Shown here one piece after another: positions 48,923 through 60,782 of a stretch of DNA of 64,000 nucleotides. Position numbers and translations under genes: made by a program. The notes below the pieces were generated by a model. That model did not search any database. It was not told the origin of the DNA and worked only from the letters and a program-made list of their open reading frames with translations. Source of the stretch: Turnera subulata (taxonomy: Eukaryota > Streptophyta > Magnoliopsida > Malpighiales > Passifloraceae); assembly GCA_028386065.3 (NCBI GenBank), contig JAKUCV010005736.1:62001-126000 (forward strand), in the 5' to 3' direction. How positions within the stretch are numbered: the stretch's first letter is position 1; each line of letters starts with the position of its first letter.

Positions 48923-50089
48923 AATCAACGTATAAGCTACATGGATGCCGCGATAAATTAGGGATTGGTTCCTATAATACGCGGAGCAGAGTACCTAAAT
49001 CTAAGTAAAAGAATCCCTAAAACAAATAGTAAAACTCCCTTAAAAAATTAAATATTGGTTTCGAACACATGATCTCTACAGAAAATCTAAGACCGATATA
49101 ACATAACTAACTAATTAACTGCCTCTGGGCTCGCTTATCCATCCTCGCTAAATCATAGAAACAAGATCACACGAGAGATTATAGAAACGCATAAAAAACT
49201 AGTCATTAAATTTGTCGCTAAGCATGATCACACCATAGATAATTGAAACGCAAAAACAGAAAACCTGTAATTAACAGTTTTTTAGCCCGACTTGTAACCG
49301 TTAAATCAGACTTCCCGGGTGCCAATTATCCGCCAAACAAATGTGTTGAAACCATCTCCAAACTTGAAAGAAAAATAGCTAGAAAAAGGTGTTGCCTCAA
49401 CTTGAGGATTTTTCGGAGGCTCCAAGAGCAATATGCAGGAATAAGTTAGCCCCACAAACTTCGATCTTGTAGAGAGTAGATATACTCCCAAGTCATTCAA
49501 AGAGAGCCATCTTTCAATAGTAAAATCTAGATATTTCTGGCAAAATAAGCAGCATTCCCTCCAATTCTTTTTGATGCCAAGTCCTCTTTGAGAGTAAGAT
49601 CTTCCAAAGAAAAACTTAACTTTCTGACTATAAAAGCATCATTAGACCAAAAAAAAAAAGTTGTACACTGAGCAAGCCTTTGCCCCATAGTTTCATATGC
49701 TAAAGAGAGCTGAGATCACAAACGTGCTGACAAAAATCAAGAATTTAGCATTCCAAGATTGAATTTGGGCCAAGATCTTATCCATCAAGGGCCTACAACG
49801 GTGAAATTATAACTTTCTTGAAATCAAAGGGACTCCAAGATAACAAACAAGTAGAGTACTTTAAACTCATGATCCAGAAAGAGGAAACAAGCACATCTAA
49901 AAAAAAAATTACCTCACTTAAGGACTAATCATATTTTTCATCCTTATATTTGTCGTTTTAAACATTTTTCAGATCTGTTTTATAAAATTGATATTTTTCA
50001 TCCTTGTGTTGAATTTTCGAAATATTTTTCATTTTTCTCCGATTTTCCGCATAGAAAATGCTGACGTGATCCACATAACAACGTTTAAT

Positions 50090-50134
50090 GAATATAGTGT
50101 CCTTTTTTTTTTTGTCCAAGAATATAGTGTCCTT
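50090..50134. repeat. Micro-insertion with poly(T), flanked by 15-bp duplication
   Basis: GAATATAGTGTCCTT at 50090-50104 and 50120-50134 flanks a 15-base insert of T-run plus GTCCAA. Confidence 0.65.
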
Positions 50135-50968
50135 GTTCTGCGTAGGTTTGAACTTGAAATGATTAGTTGGATGGTTAGTGCTGCTGGCTCCGCGTGTGGG
50201 AACTTGTTGTTACTTTGGTAACTTAATTGGCAGGGTGGTGTTTTCTGCCATAATTGCAGAACTCTTCTGCTTTTGGAGGATTACTACCTAATCTTCCGAT
50301 TTTAGTTACTACCTAATCTCCCGATTTAGCCCTTGTTTGTCTGCAAGCAAGTTTCATCACTTTGTTACGTATTCTGCATAGATGTATTATGTGGGGAGGC
50401 TTAAGTCTAGTTTGATATAAAATTATTTGTGTTCTATATAAAAAAAAAGTGTAAATATATCTTTTGTAGTTTGCAAACTTTATTTTGAAAGATTTGACAT
50501 GGTTCAGAATTACAGTCAAATTTAAATTTAAATAGTAAAGATTGGTGAATGGCGTATCATGTTGAAACTTGATAAGAATCAGTATTGCTTTACAAGATGA
50601 ATTAATGATTTGAGCGAGTAAGGGATTGGTTGACATTTTCTACTCGAAACTGACCAAATTTTACATCCAATTGATCCTAATTGAAATTCAGGGGCTGACT
50701 TTAATCTTGCAAATATATACAACAAATGAATCAAATTGAAACTCATTGAGGTAAATTAACCCAATTTTATAAATACAGACAACTAACTGATTTAAGTTCA
50801 AACTCAGGACCAATTGAACCAAAATTCATTTGGTAGGAATTGGCCGGGGTTTTGCCAAAATTTTTTGATGAGATAGTTTGTTTGCATGCTCCAAAGGTTA
50901 GTCTTTTCATATAATATTTTAACTCAAATACAATTGGAAGCAGCGCATAAATTGAGGAAAAGAGATCT

Positions 50969-51041
50969 AGATCAATTATAATCTTAGCATAAAAAGAAAA
51001 GATCAATTATAATTTTAGCATAAAAAAAGATCAATTATAAT
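50969..51041. repeat. Double micro-insertion: three copies of a 14-mer around two A-rich inserts
   Basis: AGATCAATTATAAT occurs at 50969, 51000 and 51028. The two inserts are 17 and 14 bases; both contain TTAGCATAAAAA. The same TTAGCATAAAA string ends the insert at 51636-51673, so these inserts may share one source. Confidence 0.6.
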
Positions 51042-51624
51042 TCCTAAAACCAATTCCAGGACGGTGAGGAATTGGATGGTGTCCTAATCAAGAGAAAAAT
51101 AACATACCATGCAAAAATGAAGAGCAAAAAAAACATAAGAAAAGCCAGATAAATTTAATGAAAAAATTCTATGATGCTGAATGCATATCAAGTGGCATGC
51201 GTACTGGTAGCATATCATAAACAATAGGAGCTCTTAGGAAAATTATACCTAAAAGAAAGAAGAGGGAACCTTTGATTGGATATGGTATTATCATTGGCAT
51301 GCCATGGATATTATAGTTTTTTTTTTTCTAAATTCATAAGGCTCATAAAGCCATATCCGATACATATCAAGTGTAATTTCATAATTAAACTAAACTATAG
51401 TAAGAGTAATACATGAAAGCATGTCATATTTTCAAGAATTCGATATTAATATTTTCAGGATGAGGAATTCTGCCGATTAAGTCATTCATTATTCTTTCAG
51501 GTACTCCATCGTCATTATCCACATCGATCTCGGAATTTCAAAGACTTCAGCCTACCGAATGGAGGCCTTTGCATCTCCTGGTTCTCCAAGATTCCGCTCT
51601 TGTCCAAATGCTAGCACATAAGAC

Positions 51625-51684
51625 ATCAAAGTCCCTTTTAGCATCAAAAAATTTTATTAGCATAAAAAAAAAAATCAAAGTCCC
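51625..51684. repeat. A-rich insertion flanked by 11-bp duplication, in the F-box intron
   Basis: ATCAAAGTCCC at 51625-51635 and 51674-51684 flanks 38 bases that end TTAGCATAAAAAAAAAA. Confidence 0.6.
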
Positions 51685-52682
51685 ATGTTAGAAACAAAAT
51701 ATAAAAAGGAAAATCATCACAATATTGATTGCATAAAGAAAGATAGAAAAAAGAAAGAAAATAAATAGGACACGAAAGATGCAAGAGGACGATCCAGGTG
51801 TATCTTATCAACATACCTGCAGAGGTTTGGTGTTTATGGTCAGAAATTCCACATTGCAAAGCCCCTGCAAAAGCTTCAACAACATGTAACCAAATTCCCT
51901 GCGCCATTCGTTGACAGTTATTTCCCCATATTTTTGGGTACTGATTAAAGCATCTACCCAATAAGTATGGAAATTCAGGCACGCATGGCGGAGAGAAGGG
52001 AGATAAATATCTGAGAAGTTCATTACGCCCGAACTACTAAAACACTCGAAAGATACAAGATTTGGCAACCAAAGTTCCAGTTGGTGTGGATCATCAGCCT
52101 TCCCTTCATCAATCCTCAAGCTAAGTAGCCCCGGTCCCGATACTTTGATGAGAGGGTCATAGCCCAGTCTGCGATAGCTTACGAGGCTTAGATCGGTGAG
52201 AATCGGGAACGGAGCTAGAATATCAAAGCATCCACCCAACAAAACACAACTCTCAAGACACAAGCTACTCAGTGGCGGATGCACAGTGTGGTCACCGTAG
52301 GCAGGTGACTACACTGGGCTCCTATATAAAAAAAAAATTAATGATTTAGCCCATCAAGTTTATAACCCATAACACACATTTAATTTGTTTTTGCCCACAC
52401 TGAGTTTGTAAAAACATAACAGCCCAGCCCAAACTATAATATTAATACCTACAAACTGTTTTGTATAGAATTTGAAAGTGGGTGGGTCGGCGCTTTGTTC
52501 CTGCGCATTATAAATAAGTTACCAAATCTAACAAACCTGACTTATCATCCTATTCTCTGTTCTATTTACTTTTTACCCTTTTATTTTCTTTCTCACCTTC
52601 ACTCTTCCAAAACTCTTACATTAGTAAGTCAAGATTTTGCTCAATCAATTCCATCACACCACCAGCAGATTATCGATAAGAG

Positions 52683-53077
52683 GTAAGTTTTGTTTTTAAT
52701 GTCTTCTAAATATGATAAAATACTTTATCTACACACTATTACTTTATTGTTTTAGCTTTACCTGAATTCAATTTTTCTTTTTTTTTTTAATGAAAGAAAG
52801 AAAAAATTTAAAGAAGATAATTGTTAGAATCGTTAGAACTTTGACCTGCATTCATTTTTTTTGTGATAGAAAATCGTTAAAAATAGAATGTAAGAGAGAC
52901 TAGTTAGAGATATGACCTATATTCAATTTTTTTGGGAAGAAAGAAAATTATTTAAGAAATTGAAAAAAAATATAATAGTTAATTAATGGGTTCAGTTTTG
53001 TTGCTTTCTTTTATTCTTTTGTTAATTCAATTATGTAATATATTAATTAATAAAGATTTTCTAATTTTTTCTTCCAG
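52683..53077 (+). other. Intron in the 5' leader of the hAT transposase
   Basis: AG followed by GTAAGTTTTG at 52681-52690 is a strong donor. TTTTTTCTTCCAG ending at 53077 is a strong acceptor directly before the transposase ATG at 53080. This 395-base leader intron is predicted from splice-site quality only. Confidence 0.55.
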
Positions 53078-53079
53078 TG

Positions 53080-54748
53080 ATGGAAAGATATTTACAGAGA
53101 ACTAGAAGAATAGAAGATTCATCTTCTACTTCTATTCCTTTACCTAATGTACCTGAATCGACACAAGCACAATGCAAAAAAAGATTCATTGATGTTGACT
53201 TGGAAAATCTTGAAGCTGACCCTGGAAAGCGACCAAAAATTTCAGAATATCACCCTGATGATCGTGATGCTGTTCGGAGAGCCTATATGCTTAAGGGCCC
53301 TTGTCAACCAAAAGAACATAATTTTCCTCGACAAGAATTTGCAGGAGGTACCATTCGTCGTTTTAATCCTAAATGGTTTGAAGAGTTCGGGAATTGGTTA
53401 GAATATAGCTTAGAAAAAGATGCTGCTTATTGTTTGTGTTGCTATCTTATGGGTAACGAGTGTGGAAGACAAGGAGGAAATGACGTGTTCACTACCACTG
53501 GATTTTCTAGATGGAAGAGTAAAGAAGATTGCAAGTGCATATTGGAGATGTTAATAGTTTTCATAATAAGGCATGGAAAAAGTGTGAAGCATTGATGAAC
53601 CAGAAGCAACATATTGATGTTGTTGTTTCAAAGCAGTCCAATCAAGCCAAACAGGATTATCGTATTCATCTAACAGCAGTGATCGATTGTATTCGGTTTC
53701 TCTTACGTCAAGGATTGAGTTTTCGAGGTCATGATGAAACTGAGACTTCCAACAATCAAGGTAATTTTCTCGAGTTGTTGCAATTTCTTTCTGATCATAA
53801 TGAAATGGTTAGTAAGGTACGAAGAGAAGCTCGTGGAAATCTTAAATTGTTGGAACCAAGTATTCAAAAGGATATTATAAGTGTTTGTGCATCTGAAACA
53901 TTGAACAATATCATTGCTGATCTTGGGGGTGATTTATTTGCAATCTTGATTGATGAATCCCGTGATATATCAGTTAAAGAACAAATGGCTGTTGCTTTGC
54001 GCTATGTGGACAAAAATGGATGTGCCATTGAGCGGTTTGTTGGTCTTGTTCATGTTCCAAATACTAATGCTCTATCTCTTAAAAAGGCTTTGGAATCTTT
54101 ATTTGCAAAATATGGATTAAGTCTGNNNNNNNNNNNNNNNNNNNNNNNNNNNNNNNNNNNNNNNNNNNNNNNNNNNNNNNNNNNNNNNNNNNNNNNNNNN
54201 NNNNNNNNNNNNNNNNNNNNNNNNNNNNNNNNNNNNNNNNNNNNNNNNNNNNNNNNNNNNNNNNNNNNNNNNNNNNNNNNNNNNNNNNNNNNNNNNNNNN
54301 NNNNNNNNNNNNNNNNNNNNNNNNNNNNNNNNNNNNNNNNNNNNNNNNNNNNNNNNNNNNNNNNNNNNNNNNNNNNNNNNNNNNNNNNNNNNNNNNNNNN
54401 NNNNNNNNNNNNNNNNNNNNNNNNNNNNNNNNNNNNNNNNNNNNNNNNNNNNNNNNNNNNNNNNNNNNNNNNNNNNNNNNNNNNNNNNNNNNNNNNNNNN
54501 NNNNNNNNNNNNNNNNNNNNNNNNNNNNNNNNNNNNNNNNNNNNNNNNNNNNNNNNNNNNNNNNNNNNNNNNNNNNNNNNNNNNNNNNNNNNNNNNNNNN
54601 NNNNNNNNNNNNNNGTAATCGGATGAGTGATGAATTATTAAATGATTGTTTGATTACATATGTTGAGAAAGATGTATTTGATCGCATTGAAAATGAGCAA
54701 ATAATTCAACGTTATCAAAATATGAGAACTCGTAGGGAACAATTGTAA
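53080..54748 (+). pseudogene. hAT transposase (TTF-type zinc finger, DUF4371-like), frameshifted
   Basis: The frame from 53080 encodes a TTF-type zinc-finger region (PKEHNFPRQ ... WLEYSLEKDAAYCLCCYLM, residues about 80-135). It then shifts by one base near 53528. The next frame continues with the DUF4371 region (VHIGDVNSFHNKAW to FAILIDESRDISVKEQMAVA). After the 489-base gap a C-terminal piece follows (NRMSDELLNDCLITYVEKDV ...) with a stop at 54746-54748. It resembles the dimerisation tail of hAT transposases. Family members are about 700-800 residues. From residue about 330 to the C-terminus one expects over 1 kb, so either the gap length is nominal or the element is internally deleted. The shift suggests a non-autonomous copy. 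Confidence 0.8.
54126..54614. other. Assembly gap (489 N)
   Basis: Unknown bases inside the transposase. Any reading across it is not evidence of coding. Confidence 0.99.
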
Positions 54749-55368
54749 TATTTCATTTTCATATTATATAGTTCAATTCTTATGAGTTCTAGAATTATTT
54801 TTACTATTTGTTTTTTGCCCACACTGAAAAAAAAAACTGGATCCGCCACTGCAAGCTAGTGACCGTTAATGATGAGAGACCACGCATGACACTAAAATCT
54901 AGCCACACAAACTTTAGGTCTAGGGTTTTCAAAGTCCGGCAGGCGAACACCTCTCGCGGCAGGGGCGGTATGCCGGTAAGATGTAACATAAGATGGCGGG
55001 CGCCGCGAGCCACAGCATGTTTGACAAGATCTGCCGTTGCGATATATGTCTGATTTTTCGCTATACGTATTTGATTCGGAGAAGGCAGTAAAGCGAAATC
55101 GGCTTATATTGTAATTATTATCGTCACGCCCCAATACAGCATTGACGAATCCTTCAAAAGATTTCTCGTTGGTGAAAGACTTGCCGTTGAAGTTGAGATC
55201 CTCCACGGCAGTCCAGAGATGTCTCCATCTCTTGGAGAGCACCGACGTTTGCACTGCATATTTGGTGTTGTCCAGCAGGGAGAGGATGCGGTGGAGGACG
55301 GCGTCCGGGAGATCGCTCAGCCTGTCACGCTCGAGATTGGAGAATACTTCTTGATTAGGGTTTTCCAT

Positions 55369-56100
55369 GTTTTTTTTTTCTCGAATATTATGTAGAAAAG
55401 ATAAGGAATAAAGGCTAATGTTGTTTTGAATATTTTGAATTATGTATATGCCAACTGCGCATGCTTTAGTCTATACTATTTATAAAGAACTCAGGAAAGC
55501 GAGAACAATTGATAAAAGTACCTGATCAATATATACATTAATAATTTGGAATACCAATTAAAGTTATTAACGAAAATTTAATTTACTAAATTCCTATTCC
55601 TTTTCCCATCCAAAAACTAAATTCAAAATAATTAATCTTTGTCTCGCTAATATATAAAACTTGTTTTTCTGTTTTTTTTTTTTTTTCGCAACAACTATTG
55701 GACGAGAACTATGATGGAGAAAACGCTAACTATTCCATCGCACGAACTAAGGGTTTTTTTTTTTTTTTTATGAACACGAACTAAGGGCTTTAATTCTTTT
55801 TGGTATCCCTGTTTTGAGGGAATTTTCAAATTTTGTCCTTCTTCCTTAATTTTGAGGGGTTTTGTACCCAAACTTGTAGTTTAGTGGAAACGTTTGACGT
55901 GCAATTTACCTTTGGTCAGCCGGAGGCATCCTGATATTGACATGTGTATGGTGGGCCTGGGTTGTCAACATTTAAAATATTATCTAATCTTTTTTTTCCG
56001 TTTTTTTTTTTAAAATCAGGTGGTGGAGAATCGGGAAAGCTAGTAATGTCTTCACCCCCAAATACAGCAATTTATAGACGGAGTAAAGTTTTTTTTTAGT
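55369..56100. other. Intergenic, upstream of the F-box locus
   Basis: AT-rich, with no gene seen. It includes a micro-insertion at 55741-55787 and several T-runs. Confidence 0.6.
55741..55787. repeat. Micro-insertion with poly(T), flanked by 13-bp duplication
   Basis: CACGAACTAAGGG at 55741-55753 and 55775-55787 flanks 21 bases of T-run followed by ATGAA. Confidence 0.7.
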
Positions 56101-56615
56101 TTATATCGGTGTTTCAGTTTGATCATTTTTCATCCCTCAATTAAACTTGATTTGCCTAATTTGGTTATTTTGACCGTTTTATCTCTAAAATCAACGACGT
56201 ATCAGTTTTTTCACCCGGAATCTTCACCTAACCGAACCGAAACCCGGTGGATAAACAAAGTCTAATCGAAACCCGATCCGAACTGGACAATCTTTACTGT
56301 TATTTTATTTTATTATTTTCTTTTTAAAAAAATTTAATTCTAAAAATAGATAATTCTTTTCATTCTAGTAATCTACAATCTATTTTTAATTCTAAAACTA
56401 GATATTTGGGTTATCAGGTGGAAGGTGTTTGGGTCGATTTTTGGACAACTGGGTTAACCGGTTCGGATAGGCCATTGGGACCTACTTTGATGACATGTCG
56501 GTGAAAAAAAGTGACACTTCATCGATTTCAGGGGGTAAAACAGTCAAAATAACTAAATTAGGCAAATAGAGTTTAATTGAGGGATGAAATGTGATCAAAT
56601 TGAAACACCGGTATG
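56101..56615. mobile_element. Element with long terminal inverted repeats (MITE-like)
   Basis: The left 90 bases (ATCGGTGTTTCAGTTTGATC ... CATCCCTCAATTAAACT ... TTGCCTAATTTGGTTATTTT) recur inverted at the right end, about 56520-56615, with scattered differences. About 515 bases in all, with no coding capacity. Target duplications and superfamily are unresolved. Confidence 0.6.
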
Positions 56616-56639
56616 AATTGTGATAATCAAGAGCAACAC

Positions 56640-59600
56640 AGGTACAAAAAAAGGCATGCTTCAGATTATGAGGCTAGCTTGGTTTTGCGGGATCGAGTTG
56701 CTTCGGATTGTCATAATGAGCATCAGACAGTCCAACTCCTAAACAAGCGAGTGTATGCCTCGGCTTGTTGGATGCCTTTTAGTGTCGTCATGGCATCGGC
56801 GACTAGTGGATCAAGCTCGCTATTCACATGTTCATGTCCACAGAACACCACTGTTCCATCGGCCTCTCTAGCAATACCACCTACGCCCGATCCTTGAGAC
56901 TTGCATGCAACATCCGTGTTCAATTTGATATAGCCTAAGGGCGGGGGTTAACATGCTTGATCCCACACCGGGATGTTTGAGAAAGCTGGGACGTCCCAAA
57001 TATATGCTCATGAACGTAGTCCTGGTAGCATTTTAGTGCAAGCATGGACGAAGCGTTGGCAGGACTGATAATGTTAATGAAAACAACATGGTTTTTAGCT
57101 TTCCAAATAGCCCACATGATAGTCACAGCGAGGCTGAAAACCTACACATTCATATGAGATTTCTTCTTTGAAAGCCAGTCAGGTAGGGTAGTGGCATTAG
57201 ATAAGGTAGGTTGATTGTGGTTGCCAGCCAAACCTGACTAGACCATGAGTATTCTCTGAATAAATGGAGGCTTGTTTCTGGAGGGCCTGCACAGAGAGGA
57301 CATTGGCTGTCGATTAGGATATTGTGAATGGTCAAATTCTCTCGGGTTGCTAGAGCATCATGGCTGAGTCGCCAAAGGAATAACCGAACTTTTGGGGGGG
57401 AGCATTAGGGATCATATCCACTACCACCATCAAGTTAGGCTTATAGGAGTAGAAGAGCGTTGTCATTGCTAGAATTCATGAGTAAGTTATAGCCACTATG
57501 TACCTTATACACCCCATCCTTTGAAAATTGCTAAGAGATTGTGTCTGCTGGTAATCGGTAACTCAGAAGGAGTTGGCATATTTTTGCAGCTGACTGTGAA
57601 TCCACTAGCCCCCTAATCATTTCTGTCCTCCATATACACATCTCTCTATCAATCAATTCACTCACACGAGCATTGGCCTCGAGGGAGGCGCCATTATTGA
57701 GTAAAAGAGTGAGCAACCTGTCATCAATCCATCTGTCCATCTAAACTCGCACACCATTACCAATAATCCACTTCATCACACCTTGTATTGCATCTCTAGA
57801 CGTGATAATGCTCCACCAAGTATAGCTAGGTCTATACCCAATTTGCGCATGCATGAACTTACCACGCCGACAATACCGAGCTCGTAGCATTTGTGCCAGC
57901 AATGAATCGAGCATGGTTTGCAACCACCAAGCTTTCTTAGCGAGCATAACCAAGTTGAATTTAGCTAGATTGCAGAATCGCAACCCTCCATTGTGTTTTT
58001 CCAAACATAATTTATCCCACACAATCCAGCATAAACCTTTCCGCCAACTTCATGCCCCCACCAAAATTTACGGATGGCATGTTCCATTCCGTCATAAATG
58101 CTTTGTGGTAATAGGAAACCGCTCATAATATAGATGGCGACACTCTGAACTACCTACTTGATGAGGACTTCCTTCCATGCTCTGGACAAACTATTCTCCT
58201 TCCATCCACTTAATTTTTTGCATATCCTATCCTGAAAATCGAGCTAAAGATAACTTTCTTGGATCAGTCCACCACCGTTTAGAGTCCGAGATACTTTTGA
58301 AACCGCTCTACTGCCTTAATCCCTTTCCTCTTCTCGACATGAATAGCAAACTGTTCACACTTCCGGTTGGGGAAAATTCCGATTTCTTGAATTTGGTGTG
58401 CTGACCTGACGCTTCTTCATAGTTGCGAATATACATACCATGGCCTCAGTATCCACTATTGTTGCTCTAGTGAATAAAAGGCAATCATCTGCAAAAAAAT
58501 AAGTGACTTGTGCGGGGAGCACCTCTAGCAACCTGTACAACATGAATCACACTTCTTCATTTGACATCTTGGATGAGTGTAGAGAAGGCTTCAGCACAAG
58601 GCAGAAAAAAGATATGGTGACAGAGGGTTGCCTTGGCATAGTCCTCTAATGGGCCTGAAACTTGAACTTGGAGTACCATTAACTAAAATAGAATAAGATA
58701 CAGAAGTGACACAGTTCATAATCAATGATACCCATTGGGGATAAAAATCCATTTCATGCATAATACTCTCTACTCAACTTTATAATAAGCTTTACTCATG
58801 TCCATTTTTAGTCCTAGAACTCCTCTCCTACCTCGTTTTTTTTTTTCTGCATAGAGTGAAATATTTTAAAAGCTAAGAGAGCATTGTCGGTGATTAACCT
58901 CCCTGGGACAAAAGCACTTTGATTGAGACAAATGATAGAAGGGAGTACAAATTTTAATCTATTTTCTAGGACTTTGGAAATGATCTTATAGAAAACAATA
59001 CACAAACCAGCAAGACGAAACTAGGAGCATGAAGACGGTTTAGACACTTTAGGAATAAGAGTGATAAAAGTAGAATTAAAAGCTGCGAAAGTGCTATCAT
59101 TATTTAAGAAATATAAAATTAGACTACCAATAGTGTTACCTAGAATGTCCCAAAATTATTGTTAGAATAGGGAAGGCATACCATCAAGGTCGGGAGCTTT
59201 TGTAGGGTGTAGTTGTTTTAGTGTCGACTTTATCTCCTTCCAAGTAATTTCTCTGATAAGTTCAACATTCATTACTCTAGATACTAGTTCACCAACACAT
59301 TCCAAAATCCTAGCCACCCCTTGTGCTACCACTGGAAGTAAAGAGGTCTTGGAAATAGTCGACCAATAGAGACTCAATATCACTACCTCTGGATTTCCAC
59401 TGACCAGCAGCGCCTTGAATTTTCCGGATATAATTCCTTTGTTTCGCTACGTCTCCTTGCCTTGAAAATAACTAGTATTACGATCTTCCTCCTGTAACCA
59501 ATTGGCCCGGGCACGCTGAGCCCACATGGTTTCTTCGTTTCGAATCAGCTCATTCCCTCCTACGCTAAAGGCTTTTATTTCTGCATTCATGGCCTTTAAA

Positions 59601-60760
59601 ACTGGTAAGGCTTGAAGATAGTCCTATTAAGCACGATGTTTCTTCAAGTGCTTATTGACCAACCGAAAATGACTGTCATTCCATGCTTTATACCGGCCAG
59701 TACAATCTTCGAGCTGATGATCAATCCTTGCATTATTAGCGAAGATAGTAGAATTAATCCATGCATTTGCAACCTCACCCTAGAAAGTTTCAACTTGCAG
59801 CCACATTTTTTCAAACCTGAAGGGTCTTCTCCTCTCCTCCTTCACACGACTTGTTCCATGGTTTGGCGTACCAGTAGTAGTGCGTGATCGGAGAACTGTC
59901 TAGGTAGATGAATGGTAGTATGATGAGGGAAAAGTAGTATCCATGCTTTGTTTGCAACTCCTCTATCCAGTTGCTCCCTAATCCAAGTGTCATCCTCATG
60001 ATTATTATCCTATGTGAATATATTTCCCAAGGCGTACCAGTAGTGGTGCGTGATCGGAGAACCGTCTAGGTAGATGAATGGTAGTATGATGAGGGAATAG
60101 TAGTCTCCATGCTTCGTTTGCACCTCCTTTATCTAGTCGCTCCCTAATCCAAGTGTCGTCCTCATGATTATTATCCTATGTGAATATATTTCCCAAGAAA
60201 CCAATATCCTTTAGCTGACACTCATTGAGTACATCCTGGAAGCTCTCCATACACCTCTAGTCCCGTACTCTACCCCCTCTTTCTCATAAGAATAAAAATC
60301 TCATTAAAATCTCCCAAGATTAACCAGGAGAGTCTATTTTGGAGTAAAGCTAACGGATTAAATCCCAGGTGCGGTATTTATTTTGGTTCTCCGGCCAGCC
60401 ATAAATGGCAGTAAATCTCCAAGGCTCGACATGTTTGCCCATACAGCATACCTGGACATCACTGTGGTGTAAAGACATAGTGAACAGAATAACATCCCAC
60501 ATTTCTTTCTAGAGAAGTACTAAGCCGCCCCTTCTTCCACTCGTTGTGCCTTCACAATCCACCACAAGAACAATTGGGAACCTTAACCTATTATTTAACC
60601 TAGTGACTTCATTTGTTTTTAGCCTAGTCTCTGAGAGGAAACTAGGGTAGGGAAATCAAGTTGGATTTGCTTGATCAAATCAGATTACTTTCTGCATGTG
60701 GACTCTCTAATCCACGGCAGTTCCATGCTAAGAGCTTCACTACGTCCGACAGGGCTGCTC
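56640..60760 (-). pseudogene. LINE ORF2 remnant: endonuclease, RT, zf-RVT, RNase H
   Basis: In minus-strand order: VVKLLAWNCRGLESP near 60740 starts the endonuclease. TLKQLHPTKAPDLDGMP (59383-59162) and YKIISKVLENRLK ... NQSAFVPGRLITDNALLAF (59005-58814) belong to the reverse transcriptase. VTYFFADDCLLFTRA (58543-58355) is the catalytic box, with FADD for YADD. KHNGGLRFCNLAKFN (58022-57741) follows. CPLCAGPPETSLHLF (57335-57150) is the zinc-binding region. The last piece, 56923-56723 (NTDVACKSQGSGVGGIARE), is RNase H. The pieces lie in several frames. Total length of about 4.1 kb is normal for ORF2, so little is missing, but no intact protein can be made. Confidence 0.82.
59865..60196. repeat. 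166-base tandem duplication within the LINE
   Basis: 59865-60030 and 60031-60196 align over their full length with roughly a dozen substitutions. Both begin GGCGTACCAGTAGT and end AATATATTTCCCAA. The duplication lies in the endonuclease-coding part and shows that the element kept rearranging after insertion. Confidence 0.9.
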
Positions 60761-60782
60761 ATCAGCCTCCGCTAATCCTGCC

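Larger units (their letters stand above)
45863..51423. other. Long intergenic stretch, no gene seen
   Basis: AT-rich DNA between the CYP82 array and the F-box locus. Short open frames (for example near 49243, 50313 and 50767) show no known domain. It holds a SINE-like repeat, a 40-base tandem repeat and five micro-insertion scars, listed separately. Confidence 0.6.
52270..54851 (+). mobile_element. hAT-superfamily DNA transposon
   Basis: The ends are inverted, CAGTGGCGGAT on the left and ATCCGCCACTG on the right. Just inside, CAGTGTGG and CCACACTG are also inverted. CAAGCTA flanks both sides (52261-52267 and 54852-54858), seven bases of an expected 8-bp duplication, with two extra bases on the left. 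The interior encodes a TTF-type zinc-finger/hAT transposase. The element sits in the coding exon of an F-box gene. It contains an assembly gap, so its true length is unknown. Confidence 0.85.
51424..55368 (-). pseudogene. F-box/LRR gene disrupted by a hAT insertion
   Basis: The frame from the ATG at 55368 starts with a typical plant F-box (DRLSDLPDAVLHRILSLLD ... VLSKRWRHLW, residues about 15-55). It shifts near 55053-55058 (a run of A on the coding strand) and continues as LRR-like sequence (RTLKTLDLKFVWLDFS). It is then cut at 54852. After the hAT element the reading resumes at about 52269 (CLESCVLLGGCFDILAPFP) and runs to a phase-0 donor at 51817. A last exon, 51610-51424, carries PPFGRLKSLKF and, after another frame change near 51520, NDDGVPERIMNDLIG. 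That is the usual end of this F-box/LRR type. Such proteins are substrate receptors of SCF ubiquitin ligases. This copy has at least two frame changes plus the insertion, so it is dead. Confidence 0.85.

Noticed and set aside
53529..54626. 365-codon transposase frame as a complete protein
   Set aside because: Nearly half of it is read through 489 unknown bases, and its start lies after a frameshift in the zinc-finger part.
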